Assembly: GCF_014646075.1 (NCBI RefSeq)
Contig: NZ_BMMT01000021.1
Coordinates: forward strand, 18,699 to 82,698
Reading direction: 5' to 3'
DNA from: Saccharopolyspora thermophila
GTDB taxonomy: Bacteria; Actinomycetota; Actinomycetes; Mycobacteriales; Pseudonocardiaceae
Length of the DNA: 64,000 nucleotides
This document shows positions 36,659 to 47,790 of this stretch, piece by piece. The position numbers and the translations under genes were made by a program. The stretch's first letter is position 1; every line of letters starts with the position of its first letter. Below the pieces are notes generated by a model that saw nothing but the letters and a program-made list of their open reading frames with translations, made no database searches and was not told where the DNA came from.

Positions 36659-37933
36659 GTGCCCGCATGGCGGATTCGCGACTTCCACGACGACGACCTT
36701 GACCAGGCCATCCACATCTGGGATCAGAGCCGCGAGGGCGTCGACCCGGTCTTCTCGGCGGCCGAGGTGATCGCCATGGCCCGGTCCGGGCACCCCGCCC
36801 TGGTCGCCGCCGTGGGTCGCGACGTCGTGGGGATGGCGGTGGCGCGTGTGGAGGGCGAGCGCGCGTGGCTCGCGCTGTTCGCGCTGGACTCGCGCTGGCG
36901 CAACCGCGGCATCGGCAGCGCCCTGCTCGCGGAGCTGGAGAAGAAGCTGGTGTCCGCGGGCGTCCACCGCGTCTGCAGTCTCGTGCCCGAAGGGGCCGCC
37001 GGTTTCCGGGCGATGCAGAACTCCGGCTACCGGCCCCGGACCGGCCTGACCTACTTCGAGAAGGTGCAGCACCTCGCCCCGGCCGAGGTCAGCGTCCTCG
37101 ACGAGCTCGGCGGCCGGTTGCTGCCCGCCGGGCAGTGGGAGGTGCTGGCGGGCATGGAACGGGAGAAGGACATCATCGAACGCCGCATCGTGCTGCCGCT
37201 GTCGCATCCGGAACGTGCGGAACGGCACGGGGTGCGCCCGCCCAAGGCCGTGGTGCTGTTCGGCCCTCCGGGAACGGGCAAGACCAGCTTCGCCAAGGCG
37301 ATCGCGTCCCGGCTCATGTGGCCGTTCGTGGAGCTGTTTCCGTCCCGGCTGGCCGCGGCCTCCCCCGACGGGCTCGCGGCCTCGTTGCGCGCGACCTTCG
37401 CCGAGCTGGAGGAGCTCGACGATCTGGTTCTGTTCATCGACGAGGTCGAGGAGATCGCGGGGGCCCGCTCCACGCCCGCGGCGGGCCCGGCCCACGGCGT
37501 CACCAACGAGCTGCTCAAGCTCATCCCGGGCTTCCGCGAGCACGACAACCGGCTGCTGGTCTGCGCCACGAACTCGGTCGGCTCGCTGGATCCGGCGTTC
37601 CTGCGGCCTGGCCGCTTCGACTACGTGATCCCGGTGGGCCCACCGGACCCGCCGGCCCGCCGCGCCATCTGGCGCCGCTACCTCGGGCCGGCGTGCGACT
37701 CGGTCGACGTCGACGCCCTGGTCGAGCGCACCGAGCTGTTCACGCCCGCCGACATCGAGTTCGCCGCCCGCAAGGGCGCCCAGGCCGCCTTCGAACGCGA
37801 GCTATTGGACGCGGACAGGCGAACGGCGACCACCGAGGACTACCTGCAGGCGATCGCGGAGACCAGGCCCACCCTGACCCCCGCGGCGATCTCGGACTTC
37901 GAGCGGGACATCGACACCTACACCCGCCTGTGA
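36659..37933 (+). CDS. GNAT acetyltransferase fused to AAA ATPase
   Basis: The 424-residue protein (GTG start after GGGAGGG) joins two domains. Residues about 1-145 are a GNAT acetyltransferase (WLALFALDSRWRNRGIGSALLAELEKKL is the acetyl-CoA-binding R-x-x-G-x-G/A region). Residues about 160-400 are a classical AAA ATPase with Walker A FGPPGTGKTSFAKAI, Walker B LVLFIDEVEEIAG, sensor-1 CATNSV and the arginine finger segment FLRPGRFDYVIPV. The fusion suggests ATP-driven remodelling coupled to acetylation of a protein target. It follows the GAF regulator on the same strand by 141 bp and could be co-regulated. The role is unknown. Confidence 0.88.
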   Translation: MPAWRIRDFHDDDLDQAIHIWDQSREGVDPVFSAAEVIAMARSGHPALVAAVGRDVVGMAVARVEGERAWLALFALDSRWRNRGIGSALLAELEKKLVSAGVHRVCSLVPEGAAGFRAMQNSGYRPRTGLTYFEKVQHLAPAEVSVLDELGGRLLPAGQWEVLAGMEREKDIIERRIVLPLSHPERAERHGVRPPKAVVLFGPPGTGKTSFAKAIASRLMWPFVELFPSRLAAASPDGLAASLRATFAELEELDDLVLFIDEVEEIAGARSTPAAGPAHGVTNELLKLIPGFREHDNRLLVCATNSVGSLDPAFLRPGRFDYVIPVGPPDPPARRAIWRRYLGPACDSVDVDALVERTELFTPADIEFAARKGAQAAFERELLDADRRTATTEDYLQAIAETRPTLTPAAISDFERDIDTYTRL

Positions 37934-37999
37934 CGTCCCCAGGGGTGCTGCGACGTCCAGGGCGTCGACCGCACGCTGACGCCCGGTAGCCTGGCGCCC

Positions 38000-38797
38000 G
38001 TGCAAGATTCGGGCGAGCATCCGTCGTTCACCCTCGCGTACGTGCCGGGAGTGACGCCGGACAAGTGGGTGCGGAAGTGGGGCGAGCGGGTGCCCGAGGT
38101 CCCGCTCACCCTGGTCCAGGTGCCCGCCGCCGGAGCGGCCGACGTGGTGCGGGATGGCGCGGCCGACGCCGTGCTCCTCCGGCTGCCGACCGACCGCACG
38201 GGCCTGCACGCGATCCCGCTCTACACCGAGACGACCGTCGTCGTGGTCCCGAAGGACCACGTGGTGACCGCGGCCGACGAGGTCTCGCCCGACGACCTGG
38301 CCGACGAGGTCGTGCTGCATCCGCTCGACGACACCCTGGACTGGGAACGACCGCCCGGACAGCCGGCGATCGAGCGCCCGGCCACCACCGGCGATGCCAT
38401 CGAACTGGTGGCGGCCGGGGTGGGGCTGCTCATCGTCCCGCAGTCGCTGGCCCGCCTGCACCACCGCCGGGACCTCACCTACCGTCCGGTCTCGGCCGTC
38501 CCGCAGTCCCGGGTCGCGCTGTCGTGGCTGGAGGACGAGACCACGGATCTGATGGAGCAGTTCATCGGAATCGTCCGCGGACGCACCGTCAACAGCACCC
38601 GCTGCCGCCCACCCACCCCGGCAAGAACCAAACGCCCCGACGACGGAACCCCCACCCGCAAGGCAACCAACAGCAAGGCAACCGCCCGCAAGACGACCAG
38701 CAGCAACCGGCACCGGACCCCACATGAGCGTGCCGCCCGGCGACGCCTATCCCCGCCCCGCAGGGGCGGCAACCGAAAACCCCGACGCCGCCCATAG
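38000..38797 (+). CDS. LysR-type effector-binding domain protein lacking the DNA-binding domain
   Basis: The 265-residue product aligns in pattern to the periplasmic-binding-like C-terminal domain of LysR regulators (FTLAYVPGVTPDKWVRKW, AVLLRLPTDRTGLHAIPLYTETTVVVVPKDH, GDAIELVAAGVGLLIVPQSLARLH). There is no N-terminal winged helix: the start is the GTG at 38000, directly at the domain boundary. After residue about 195 the tail becomes highly basic (K, R, T, S, P), which may bind nucleic acid non-specifically. Such stand-alone proteins occur in actinomycetes; their role is unknown. Confidence 0.78.
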   Translation: MQDSGEHPSFTLAYVPGVTPDKWVRKWGERVPEVPLTLVQVPAAGAADVVRDGAADAVLLRLPTDRTGLHAIPLYTETTVVVVPKDHVVTAADEVSPDDLADEVVLHPLDDTLDWERPPGQPAIERPATTGDAIELVAAGVGLLIVPQSLARLHHRRDLTYRPVSAVPQSRVALSWLEDETTDLMEQFIGIVRGRTVNSTRCRPPTPARTKRPDDGTPTRKATNSKATARKTTSSNRHRTPHERAARRRLSPPRRGGNRKPRRRP

Positions 38798-38994
38798 CGC
38801 GCCCCACAACAACCGCCCCATTGGCGCCCGAGTCTCCAGATTTGCCTACATTTGCGAGGATCATCCCTCCGGGGCGCTCGGTGATCGGCATCGCCTTGGG
38901 TGGCGGAGTGTGGTACCAGGGAGCGACCGGGGCGTTTGCGGGGCGGGGCTGGCGCTTTGGCACCTCGCTCCAGCGGGCGGGGAGGGGTGTCGGG

Positions 38995-39816
38995 ATGGTG
39001 GGGATGCGGCTTCGGTTGGTGGTTTCGTTGGTGGGCGCCGCCGTCCTGGCGGCTGCCGGCTCCGCTTCGGCGGCGCCGGGCTGGACGGGCGCGGCGAACG
39101 CGACCGTGCATCCGGGGGTGCGGACCATGACCAACTCCGCGCAGTGCACGGCGAACTTCGTGTTCCGGGGCGGCTCGAAGGTGTACCTCGGGCAGGCCGC
39201 GCACTGCGCGACCACCGGCGACACCAGCCAGACCAACGGGTGCACCTCGCCGTCGCTGCCCCTCGGCACCCAGGTCCAGATCGCCGGGGCGAGCCGGCCG
39301 GGCGTGCTGGTCTACAGCTCGTGGCTGGCCATGCAGGCCGCCCGGGAGACCGACGCCAACGCCTGCGCACACAACGATTTCGCGCTGGTCGAACTCGACG
39401 CGTCCGATCTCGGCAGGGTCAACCCGAGCATCCCGTTCTGGGGTGGTCCCAGCGGGCTGAACACCGAGGGACTGCGGCAGGGCGAGGCCGTCGCAACCTA
39501 CGGCAGCTCGCTGGGGGGCGGAACCGGTGTCGTCAACGCCAAGCAGGGCACCGCCCAGGACGACACCGACGGCGGCTGGAACCACACCATCGTCACTTCC
39601 ACCCCGGGCATCCCGGGCGACTCCGGCAGCGCCGTCCTGGACTCCGCAGGCCGCGCGGTGGGGGTCCTGTCGACCCTGAACCTCTCCGGGGGCGGCAGCA
39701 ACGGGGCCGGCGATCTCTCCCGCGAACTGGCCTACCTGCGCACCCACTCCTCGCTCCGCAACGTCTCGCTGGTGACCGGCACCGAGCACTTCCGCGGCTC
39801 GCAGGCACTCTGGTAA
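38995..39816 (+). CDS. Secreted trypsin-like (S1 family) serine protease
   Basis: Start at ATG 38995 after GGGAGGGG gives 273 residues beginning MVGMRLRLVVSLVGAAVLAAAGSASAAPG, a signal peptide with an A-S-A-A cleavage region. The catalytic triad is visible: His in GQAAHCAT, Asp in HNDFALVEL and Ser in PGDSGSAVL. Cys pairs (QCTAN with AHC; NGC with NAC) could form disulfides. It is probably an extracellular chymotrypsin-fold protease; the substrate is unknown. It stands alone between a regulator-like gene and furA. Confidence 0.88.
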   Translation: MVGMRLRLVVSLVGAAVLAAAGSASAAPGWTGAANATVHPGVRTMTNSAQCTANFVFRGGSKVYLGQAAHCATTGDTSQTNGCTSPSLPLGTQVQIAGASRPGVLVYSSWLAMQAARETDANACAHNDFALVELDASDLGRVNPSIPFWGGPSGLNTEGLRQGEAVATYGSSLGGGTGVVNAKQGTAQDDTDGGWNHTIVTSTPGIPGDSGSAVLDSAGRAVGVLSTLNLSGGGSNGAGDLSRELAYLRTHSSLRNVSLVTGTEHFRGSQALW

Positions 39817-39880
39817 CACCAGCGCCGGCATCGTCGCGGTGTGTCACGCCGCGACTGCCCGGGAGTAACGGGTCCGGAAG

Positions 39881-39904
39881 CATACTTGATTAGTTCCAGA
39901 AAAT
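39881..39904. promoter_or_regulatory. AT-rich promoter/operator candidate upstream of furA
   Basis: CATACTTGATTAGTTCCAGAAAAT is a marked AT-rich island in a GC-rich context, 18 bp before the furA GTG. Mycobacterial and streptomycete FurA bind AT-rich sites at this position and repress furA-katG; the location and composition agree. Because little sequence separates it from the start, the transcript may be nearly leaderless. Confidence 0.55.
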
Positions 39905-39921
39905 CCGCCAGACTGCCGCGC

Positions 39922-42610
<2,689 letters not shown>

Positions 42611-42625
42611 TCCCGGCCTGTCCGA

Positions 42626-42658
42626 GCGAGACCCCGTCCCACCAGGGCGGGGTCTCGC
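42626..42658 (+). terminator. Hairpin terminator of furA-katG
   Basis: An 11-bp perfect stem pairs GCGAGACCCCG (42626-42636) with CGGGGTCTCGC (42648-42658) across an 11-base loop. It begins 16 bp after the katG stop and is followed by a short T-containing stretch. Confidence 0.8.
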
Positions 42659-42812
42659 CGTTTCCGGGGGCCGCCGGTCCACGCGGCCCGCTGTCGCACG
42701 CGTGTTCCACTCGGCGATCCGGGGTCTTTGGGCTCTGGAACACGCATTCCGGTGCGCGCACGGTCAAGTTCGACCGAGGGGGCCGGCGACGCGTCACGGG
42801 GAGACGGGATTC

Positions 42813-43217
42813 ATGGCAACTCATGGAGCACGACGCACCGGCTGGGCGGTGTGGCTGTACTTCGCGGCCGCCGTCCTGCTGGTGGTCGGCATCATCCAGG
42901 TCGTCAACGGCATCACCACCTTTGCCCGTTCGGGGACGACGTTGGTGACCTCGGCCGGTTCGGCAGTGCAGATCAGCTACACCGGCATCGGCTGGAGCTT
43001 TGTGATCACGGGCGTGGTACTGGGCGCCATCGGGGTGGGGCTGTTCCGGGGGCGGACCTGGGCGCGTACGCTCGGCATCGTTCTCGCGCTGATCAGCGTG
43101 CTGGTGAATCTCGCCTTCTTCGCGGCCTCCCCGCTGTGGTCGGCCGTGGTCATCGTGCTCGACGTGGTCGTGATCTACGCGCTGGCCGCGCACGGCGCGG
43201 AACTGTCCCGCCGATAG
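42813..43217 (+). CDS. Small four-helix membrane protein (DUF7144-like)
   Basis: The 134-residue protein starts MATHGARRTGWAVWLYFAAAVLLVVGI and has four hydrophobic helices with short loops, including GWSFVITGVVLGAIGVGLFRGRTWARTLGIVLALIS. This matches a common actinobacterial family of small integral membrane proteins with the R-T-W-A-R turn between helices three and four. Function is unknown. It precedes a LysE/GAP-like transporter gene by 72 bp. Confidence 0.75.
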   Translation: MATHGARRTGWAVWLYFAAAVLLVVGIIQVVNGITTFARSGTTLVTSAGSAVQISYTGIGWSFVITGVVLGAIGVGLFRGRTWARTLGIVLALISVLVNLAFFAASPLWSAVVIVLDVVVIYALAAHGAELSRR

Positions 43218-43289
43218 CGCGAGCGGCCGCCGGGCGCGGCCCGCAGCCACGGCTCGGACCGCAGGCGACAGCGGCGAGGGAGGTGTGGC

Positions 43290-43925
43290 GTGAACCTACA
43301 GATCCTGCCACTGGCCATCACCATGCTCGCCGGACCGCAGATCATGTCCGCGATCGTGTTCGTGACCACGGCGCGCCCGGTACGCGTGTCCGTGGCGTTC
43401 CTGCTCGGCGTGCTCGTGGCGACGACCGCGGGTGTGCTCGTCGCGCGCGGACTGGCCGCCCTGCTGGGCAGCGCGGTCCCGCTCGACGGCGAGTCGCAGA
43501 CGGCCAGCACCCTGGGCAAGGCCATCCAGATCGCTCTCATTGCCCTGTTGGCGTTGGGTGCGCTGAAGAACTACCTGGGGCGCAAGACGGCGGAGCCGCC
43601 CGAGTGGCTCGGCACCCTGCTCTCGGCAACCGGGGCCACTGCGTTCCGGACCGGTCTGTTGGTCATCCTGGCGATGCCGTCGGACATCGTGATCATGCTG
43701 ACCGTCGGCATGAACCTGCAGAGCCACCGCAGCGGTGTGGGTGCCGCGATCCCCTTCATCGCGGCGACCGCGCTGGTCGCGGCCCTGCCGCTGCTGCTCT
43801 ACCTGGTGTTCCACAAGCGCGCGATCACGGCCATGCCGAAGGTCCGGGACTGGATGAACACCCACAGCTGGCTGGTCAACATCACCGTCTGCGGCATCTT
43901 CATCCTCATCATCGCCAGCGGCTAG
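43290..43925 (+). CDS. GAP/Sap family six-helix membrane protein
   Basis: The 211-residue protein (GTG start after GAGGGAGGTG) has about six transmembrane helices arranged as two sets of three around a hydrophilic central loop (YLGRKTAEPPEWLGTL). The opening LAITMLAGPQIMSAIVFVTTARP resembles the GAP family, related to LysE exporters, which in mycobacteria includes proteins linked to export of glycolipids. It is probably an exporter of a small molecule or lipid. It forms a short unit with the upstream small membrane protein. Confidence 0.75.
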   Translation: MNLQILPLAITMLAGPQIMSAIVFVTTARPVRVSVAFLLGVLVATTAGVLVARGLAALLGSAVPLDGESQTASTLGKAIQIALIALLALGALKNYLGRKTAEPPEWLGTLLSATGATAFRTGLLVILAMPSDIVIMLTVGMNLQSHRSGVGAAIPFIAATALVAALPLLLYLVFHKRAITAMPKVRDWMNTHSWLVNITVCGIFILIIASG

Positions 43926-43948
43926 CTGTCCTGGCCGCGGTCGCGGAG

Positions 43949-44323
43949 TCACCGTTGCCGCTTCGTCTCCCGGGCCGTGTCCCGGAACTCGTCGAACTTG
44001 TCCTTCGCCGCGTCGAGCACTCCCTTGGTCTTGCCGCGGGCGCCGCTTTCCACCATGCCTTCGGTCAGGTCCGTCAGGTCCTTGCCCTTCGCGTCCAGGT
44101 CCAACCTGTTCGTCGCTTCGGCGAACCGCAGGTAGGTGTCCACACTGGCCACGACGATGCGGGCGTCGATCGTGATCAACTCGATGCCCACGAGCGAGAC
44201 GCGGATGAACGCGTCGATGACCAGACCCTTGTCCAGGATGGTGCCGACCACGTCCGCGAGCGTGCTCGCGGATCCCCGCTGCACAGCAGATCCGCCGCCC
44301 TGGGGCCTGCTCGGGACCGTCAT
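43949..44323 (-). CDS. Gas vesicle structural protein family member (GvpA/GvpJ-like)
   Basis: Start MTVPSRPQ at 44323 gives 124 residues; longer readings lack a ribosome site. Residues about 15-70 ([45 protein letters not shown]) show the helix-strand-strand-helix core of the GvpA family. A charged C-terminal tail of about 50 residues ([25 protein letters not shown]) is added. No other gvp gene lies in the window, so a complete gas vesicle is not supported here. Isolated GvpA/J-like proteins in actinomycetes have unknown roles. Confidence 0.85.
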   Translation of the reverse strand: MTVPSRPQGGGSAVQRGSASTLADVVGTILDKGLVIDAFIRVSLVGIELITIDARIVVASVDTYLRFAEATNRLDLDAKGKDLTDLTEGMVESGARGKTKGVLDAAKDKFDEFRDTARETKRQR

Positions 44324-44725
44324 GCGCTCACCTTCTCCGGATTCGCGGCTTTGGCAGATCGCCCGCAATGGCCGCCCGGTGGCCGCCGACACATTCGCGG
44401 CCGCGCACGATTCACCCGCAACAGACGCAACTCTTGTGTGCACGTGCGCTTCTCGAGGAATTCCTTCCACAGTCCGACGGGCTCGATTCGGGGCTACCCA
44501 CCCACCAGGACGAGCAACCCTTGATGTCGTGACCCGAAGAGCGGCGCGACGACCCGACACGGTGCAGGCGCGCGCACTCGCGTCCACAATCGGCACTGTC
44601 GCGTGAACTTCGCCGGGTAATCACCACTCGATCAGGTGGGGCTCGAGTAGCTGCGCACAACTGGGTGTGGTTAGAACCGCAGAGACCTGTCAGCGCAGCT
44701 TCTTCGCCAGAACTCGGGGTGGTAC
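44324..44725. other. Intergenic stretch (402 bp) between divergent genes
   Basis: It lies upstream of both the gas-vesicle-type gene (leftward) and the membrane-protein gene at 44726 (rightward), so it should carry both promoters. No reading frame with a ribosome site or family features was found, and no clear repeats or hairpins. Confidence 0.5.
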
Positions 44726-45268
44726 GTGCCGAAGTCAAGACACCGGGCTCCCTCCGCCGGCCCGAAGAGATGGATGGCCTGGGGCGGCGCCGCTGTCGCC
44801 GTGCCCGCGCTGCTCGCCGCGTTCCCGGGTGCGGGCGTCGGCCCCGCGACGGGGACGTTCGTTGTGCTCGAGATGTGTTTCCTCGCGGGCGCCGTGTCGA
44901 ATGCCTGGCTGCTGTCAAGACCGCCGCTTCGGCGCGGAGGGCACCTCGTTCTCCCGATGGTGCGCCGACCGGACGCCGTGGAGATCGTCGCCCCGCCGCG
45001 GCGGGGAACCGACGCGAAGTCCTCGAACGCCGGTGGACCGGTGCCGAAGCAGACCCGGATCGCCGCCGAGTTCACCAGGTTCAGCACGACCGGAGCAACG
45101 TTGCAGGTCACGATCGTGACCGTGGCCGACCAGCGCCAGCCGGACCCCGCCGTCGGTGATCTCACCGGCGCGTTGTTCGCGGAGCTGCGGCAGGTCGTGC
45201 CCGCGGCCGTGGAGGTCGGGGCCGATCGGTATGGGCTGGGCCGGACAGCGGGTTCCGATTGCGGCTGA
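44726..45268 (+). CDS. Hypothetical membrane-associated protein
   Basis: The 180-residue product (GTG start) has two hydrophobic helices near the N-terminus (WGGAAVAVPALLAAFPGAG and FVVLEMCFLAGAVSNAWLL) and a soluble C-terminal domain with alternating strands (TLQVTIVTVADQRQPDPAVGDLTGALFAELRQVV). The family is not recognised. It precedes the GCS2-type ligase gene by 76 bp on the same strand and may be its co-transcribed partner. The start is uncertain because no strong ribosome site is seen. Confidence 0.55.
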   Translation: MPKSRHRAPSAGPKRWMAWGGAAVAVPALLAAFPGAGVGPATGTFVVLEMCFLAGAVSNAWLLSRPPLRRGGHLVLPMVRRPDAVEIVAPPRRGTDAKSSNAGGPVPKQTRIAAEFTRFSTTGATLQVTIVTVADQRQPDPAVGDLTGALFAELRQVVPAAVEVGADRYGLGRTAGSDCG

Positions 45269-45344
45269 TGGTCAACTGGATGCCTGGTGGCATGGGGCGG
45301 GATCGGGTGCATCACCGCGGCTGGTGCCGGGTAGCCATAGCCCA

Positions 45345-46502
45345 ATGGGATCGCCGGAGCAGTTCGAGGCGGCGGGCACCGTGGGCGTGGAGGAGGAGTT
45401 CCTCCTGGTCGATACGACGTCCGGGGTGCCGGTACCGCACGCTCCTGCGGTGATCGACCGGGTGCACGCCCTGGCGCCCGGATCGCCCACGACGATCAAG
45501 CCCGAGCTGATGGCGACGCAGGTCGAGGCGGCGACGGGGGTGTGTGGCACGCTGCCCGGCCTCGCCGAGCAGGTCCGCATCGGCCGACGTCTGCTGGGCA
45601 GTGCCGCGGGCGGCGAGCGGGCCTGGCTGGTGGCGGTCGGTGCACCGGTCCTGGCCGGCTCGTCACCGCCGCTGAGTACGGGGCCTCGCTTCGAGCGCAT
45701 CATCGCCACCTACCGCGACGTCGTCGCCGACTACCAGACCTGCGGTTGCCACGTGCACGTCGGTGTGCCGGACCGCGCCCTCGCCATCGAAGTCGTCAAC
45801 CACCTGCGTCCGTGGCTGCCGACGCTGCTGGCGTTGTCGGCCAACTCGCCCTTCCGCGCTGGGAGGGACACCGGCTACGCCAGTTGGCGGATGGTCGAGC
45901 AGTCCCGGTTCCCCGGTTCCGGAGTGCCGCCCCGGTTCCGTTCGATCGAGGACTACGACGCGAAGCTGGCGCGACTCGTCGACTGCGGTTCGCTCGTGGA
46001 CACCCGGATGAGTTTCTGGCTGGCGCGACCCAGCGAGGTGTTCGCGACCGTGGAGGTGCGCGCTGCCGACGCCGCTGCGACCGCCGAGGAAGCGGTGCTG
46101 CAGGCGGCGCTGGTGCGTGCTCTGGTGCGCACGGCGCTGGCCAAGATCGAAGCTGGAGTCGACCCGCCCGGCGTCGGGGACCAGGTCGCCGCAGCGGCGC
46201 TGTGGTCCGCCGCGCGCCATGGCCTGCACGGTCCGGCTGTCGATCCGTGGGCCGAGCGGCAGGTCCCCGCGGTGAACCTGGTCGAACGACTCCTCCGGGA
46301 CGTCGCCGCCGCTCTGGAGGACACCGGTGATCTCCGCTTCGTTCGCACGACCGTCGACCAGTTGCTCCGCAGCGGAACCGGGGCGTGCCGGCAACGGTGG
46401 GCGGCCCGGAACGGGCCGTTGGCCCTCATACGCCTTCTGGCCGGGTGGACCAGCGCGGAGCAACTCGATCAGGAACCCGACAGGCGTCAGGAGGCGCGAT
46501 GA
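45345..46502 (+). CDS. Carboxylate-amine ligase (YbdK/GCS2 family)
   Basis: The start MGSPEQFEAAGTVGVEEEFLLVD at 45345 gives 385 residues. The metal/ATP-site EEEFLLVD, the CGCHVHVGVPD histidine segment, the ALSANSPFRAGRDTGYASWR loop and MSFWLARPSEVFATVEVRAADAA are all hallmarks of the glutamate-cysteine-ligase type 2 (YbdK) family. Members couple carboxylates to amines with ATP; YbdK itself has only weak glutamate-cysteine ligase activity, so the physiological substrate is unclear. The stop overlaps the next gene (ATGA), indicating coupled synthesis with the diiron-type protein. Confidence 0.9.
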   Translation: MGSPEQFEAAGTVGVEEEFLLVDTTSGVPVPHAPAVIDRVHALAPGSPTTIKPELMATQVEAATGVCGTLPGLAEQVRIGRRLLGSAAGGERAWLVAVGAPVLAGSSPPLSTGPRFERIIATYRDVVADYQTCGCHVHVGVPDRALAIEVVNHLRPWLPTLLALSANSPFRAGRDTGYASWRMVEQSRFPGSGVPPRFRSIEDYDAKLARLVDCGSLVDTRMSFWLARPSEVFATVEVRAADAAATAEEAVLQAALVRALVRTALAKIEAGVDPPGVGDQVAAAALWSAARHGLHGPAVDPWAERQVPAVNLVERLLRDVAAALEDTGDLRFVRTTVDQLLRSGTGACRQRWAARNGPLALIRLLAGWTSAEQLDQEPDRRQEAR

Positions 46503-47524
46503 GAACCTCGGCAGCACAGGTGAACCCGATCGGCGCGGTGCTGCCCCGCCCGCGCGGCCCGGTCTCGGCCGGGTTGCTGGCCACGCTCACGGGGGACTCG
46601 GCGCAGATGCCCGAACCGGATGTGGTGGCCAGCGTCGACCCGCTCGGCGACGACGTGCAACTGGCGCTCTACACCTGCTACGAGATGCACTACCAGGGCT
46701 TTGCCGGCGTCTCCCCCGCATGGGAGTGGGACCTCGGGTTGCTCCGCTTGCGAGCCGCTCTGGAGGAGATCTTCCGGACAGCCCTGCGGGCGGCGACGTC
46801 GGGCAGCCGCGATGTGGCGGGCGCACTGGCCCCACTGCTGGTGGAACCGGTGGACGAGTACGGGATTTCGCACCACCTGCGCGACGAGGGCACGCGGTGG
46901 CAACTGCGCGAGTACCTCGCGCACCGCTCGCTGTACCACCTGAAGGAAGCCGATCCGCACGCCTGGGTGATCCCGAGGCTGCGAGGCAGGGCGAAAGCGG
47001 CCCTGGTCGCGGTTGAGTTCGACGAGTTCGGCGGTGGACGCGCGGAGCGGATGCACTCGCAGCTGTTCGCCGACATGATGGCCGGGATCGGGCTGGATGC
47101 CGGCTACCTGCGCTACCTCGATGTCGTGCCCGCTCCGGCGCTGGCCATCGTCAACCTGATGTCGATGTTCGGTCTGCACCGGAGTTGGCGCGGTGCGCTC
47201 GTGGGCCACTTCGCCGCCGCCGAGATCACCACCTCACCGAGCGCCAGGCGGATGGCGCAGGCACTCGAGCGCCTGGGCCTGGGTGAGCACGCGGCGTTCT
47301 ACACCGAGCACGTGGCCGCCGACGCCGTGCACGAGCAGGTCATGCGCCACGACGTGGTGGGGGACCTGGTGGTCCACGAGCCGGAGTTGAGCGCCGACGT
47401 CGTCTTCGGCATCGAAGCGACCGGATTGCTGGAGGATCGGCTCACCGAGCACGTCATGTCCGCCTGGCGGAACGGCCGGACCTCCCTGCGCGAACCGCTG
47501 CCCGATCCGGGCGCCTCCGCGTGA
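46499..47524 (+). CDS. Iron-containing redox enzyme, heme-oxygenase-like diiron family
   Basis: The 341-residue protein is translationally coupled to the ligase. It carries motifs of the heme-oxygenase-like diiron oxidase superfamily. These include an early CYEMHYQGF (E-x-x-H), the central VEFDEFGGGRAERMHSQLF (E, D/E and H ligands) and a late GHFAAAEITTS with DAVHEQVMRHDVV (E, H and D ligands). Together they supply a plausible two-iron ligand set, and the GGG-R-x-E-x-M-H box is typical of the actinobacterial subgroup. Such enzymes perform oxidative N-oxygenation, C-C cleavage or desaturation. Pairing with a carboxylate-amine ligase suggests oxidation of an amide or peptide-like intermediate. 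Confidence 0.87.
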   Translation: MRTSAAQVNPIGAVLPRPRGPVSAGLLATLTGDSAQMPEPDVVASVDPLGDDVQLALYTCYEMHYQGFAGVSPAWEWDLGLLRLRAALEEIFRTALRAATSGSRDVAGALAPLLVEPVDEYGISHHLRDEGTRWQLREYLAHRSLYHLKEADPHAWVIPRLRGRAKAALVAVEFDEFGGGRAERMHSQLFADMMAGIGLDAGYLRYLDVVPAPALAIVNLMSMFGLHRSWRGALVGHFAAAEITTSPSARRMAQALERLGLGEHAAFYTEHVAADAVHEQVMRHDVVGDLVVHEPELSADVVFGIEATGLLEDRLTEHVMSAWRNGRTSLREPLPDPGASA

Positions 47525-47574
47525 CGGTCGTGAGCCGCTCCCGCAGCCGGTGTCCGTTCGGCGGCTGCGCGCGG

Positions 47575-47790
47575 TCAGCCACCGGGTGGCAGTCGTCGCC
47601 GCCGGTGGCTGGTGTCGCAGATCGGGTAGGTGGTGCTCCGCCGGCAGGTGCACAGCGCGACCACGAACCGGTCCGAGCGCACCACACTGCCGTCGTCGAG
47701 TTCGCACTCCACCGGCCCCTCGATCAGCACAGGTCCGCCCTCGACCACGCGGACGCGCCGCGCTCGATCACTTCGCGGTCCGTCTGGCAT
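47575..47790 (-). CDS. CDGSH-type iron-sulfur protein
   Basis: The 71-residue protein contains the CDGSH [2Fe-2S] signature C-x-C-x2-S/T-x3-P-x-C-D-x-S/T-H as CTCRRSTTYPICDTSHRR, with the usual three Cys and one His ligands. The Gly after Asp is replaced by Thr. The rest is a beta-rich lead-in (VLIEGPVECELDDGSVV). Stand-alone CDGSH proteins transfer electrons or clusters. Its start overlaps the end of the methyltransferase gene by 23 bp on the same strand, so they are co-translated, and it converges on the diiron-type gene. Confidence 0.92.
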   Translation of the reverse strand: MPDGPRSDRARRVRVVEGGPVLIEGPVECELDDGSVVRSDRFVVALCTCRRSTTYPICDTSHRRRRLPPGG

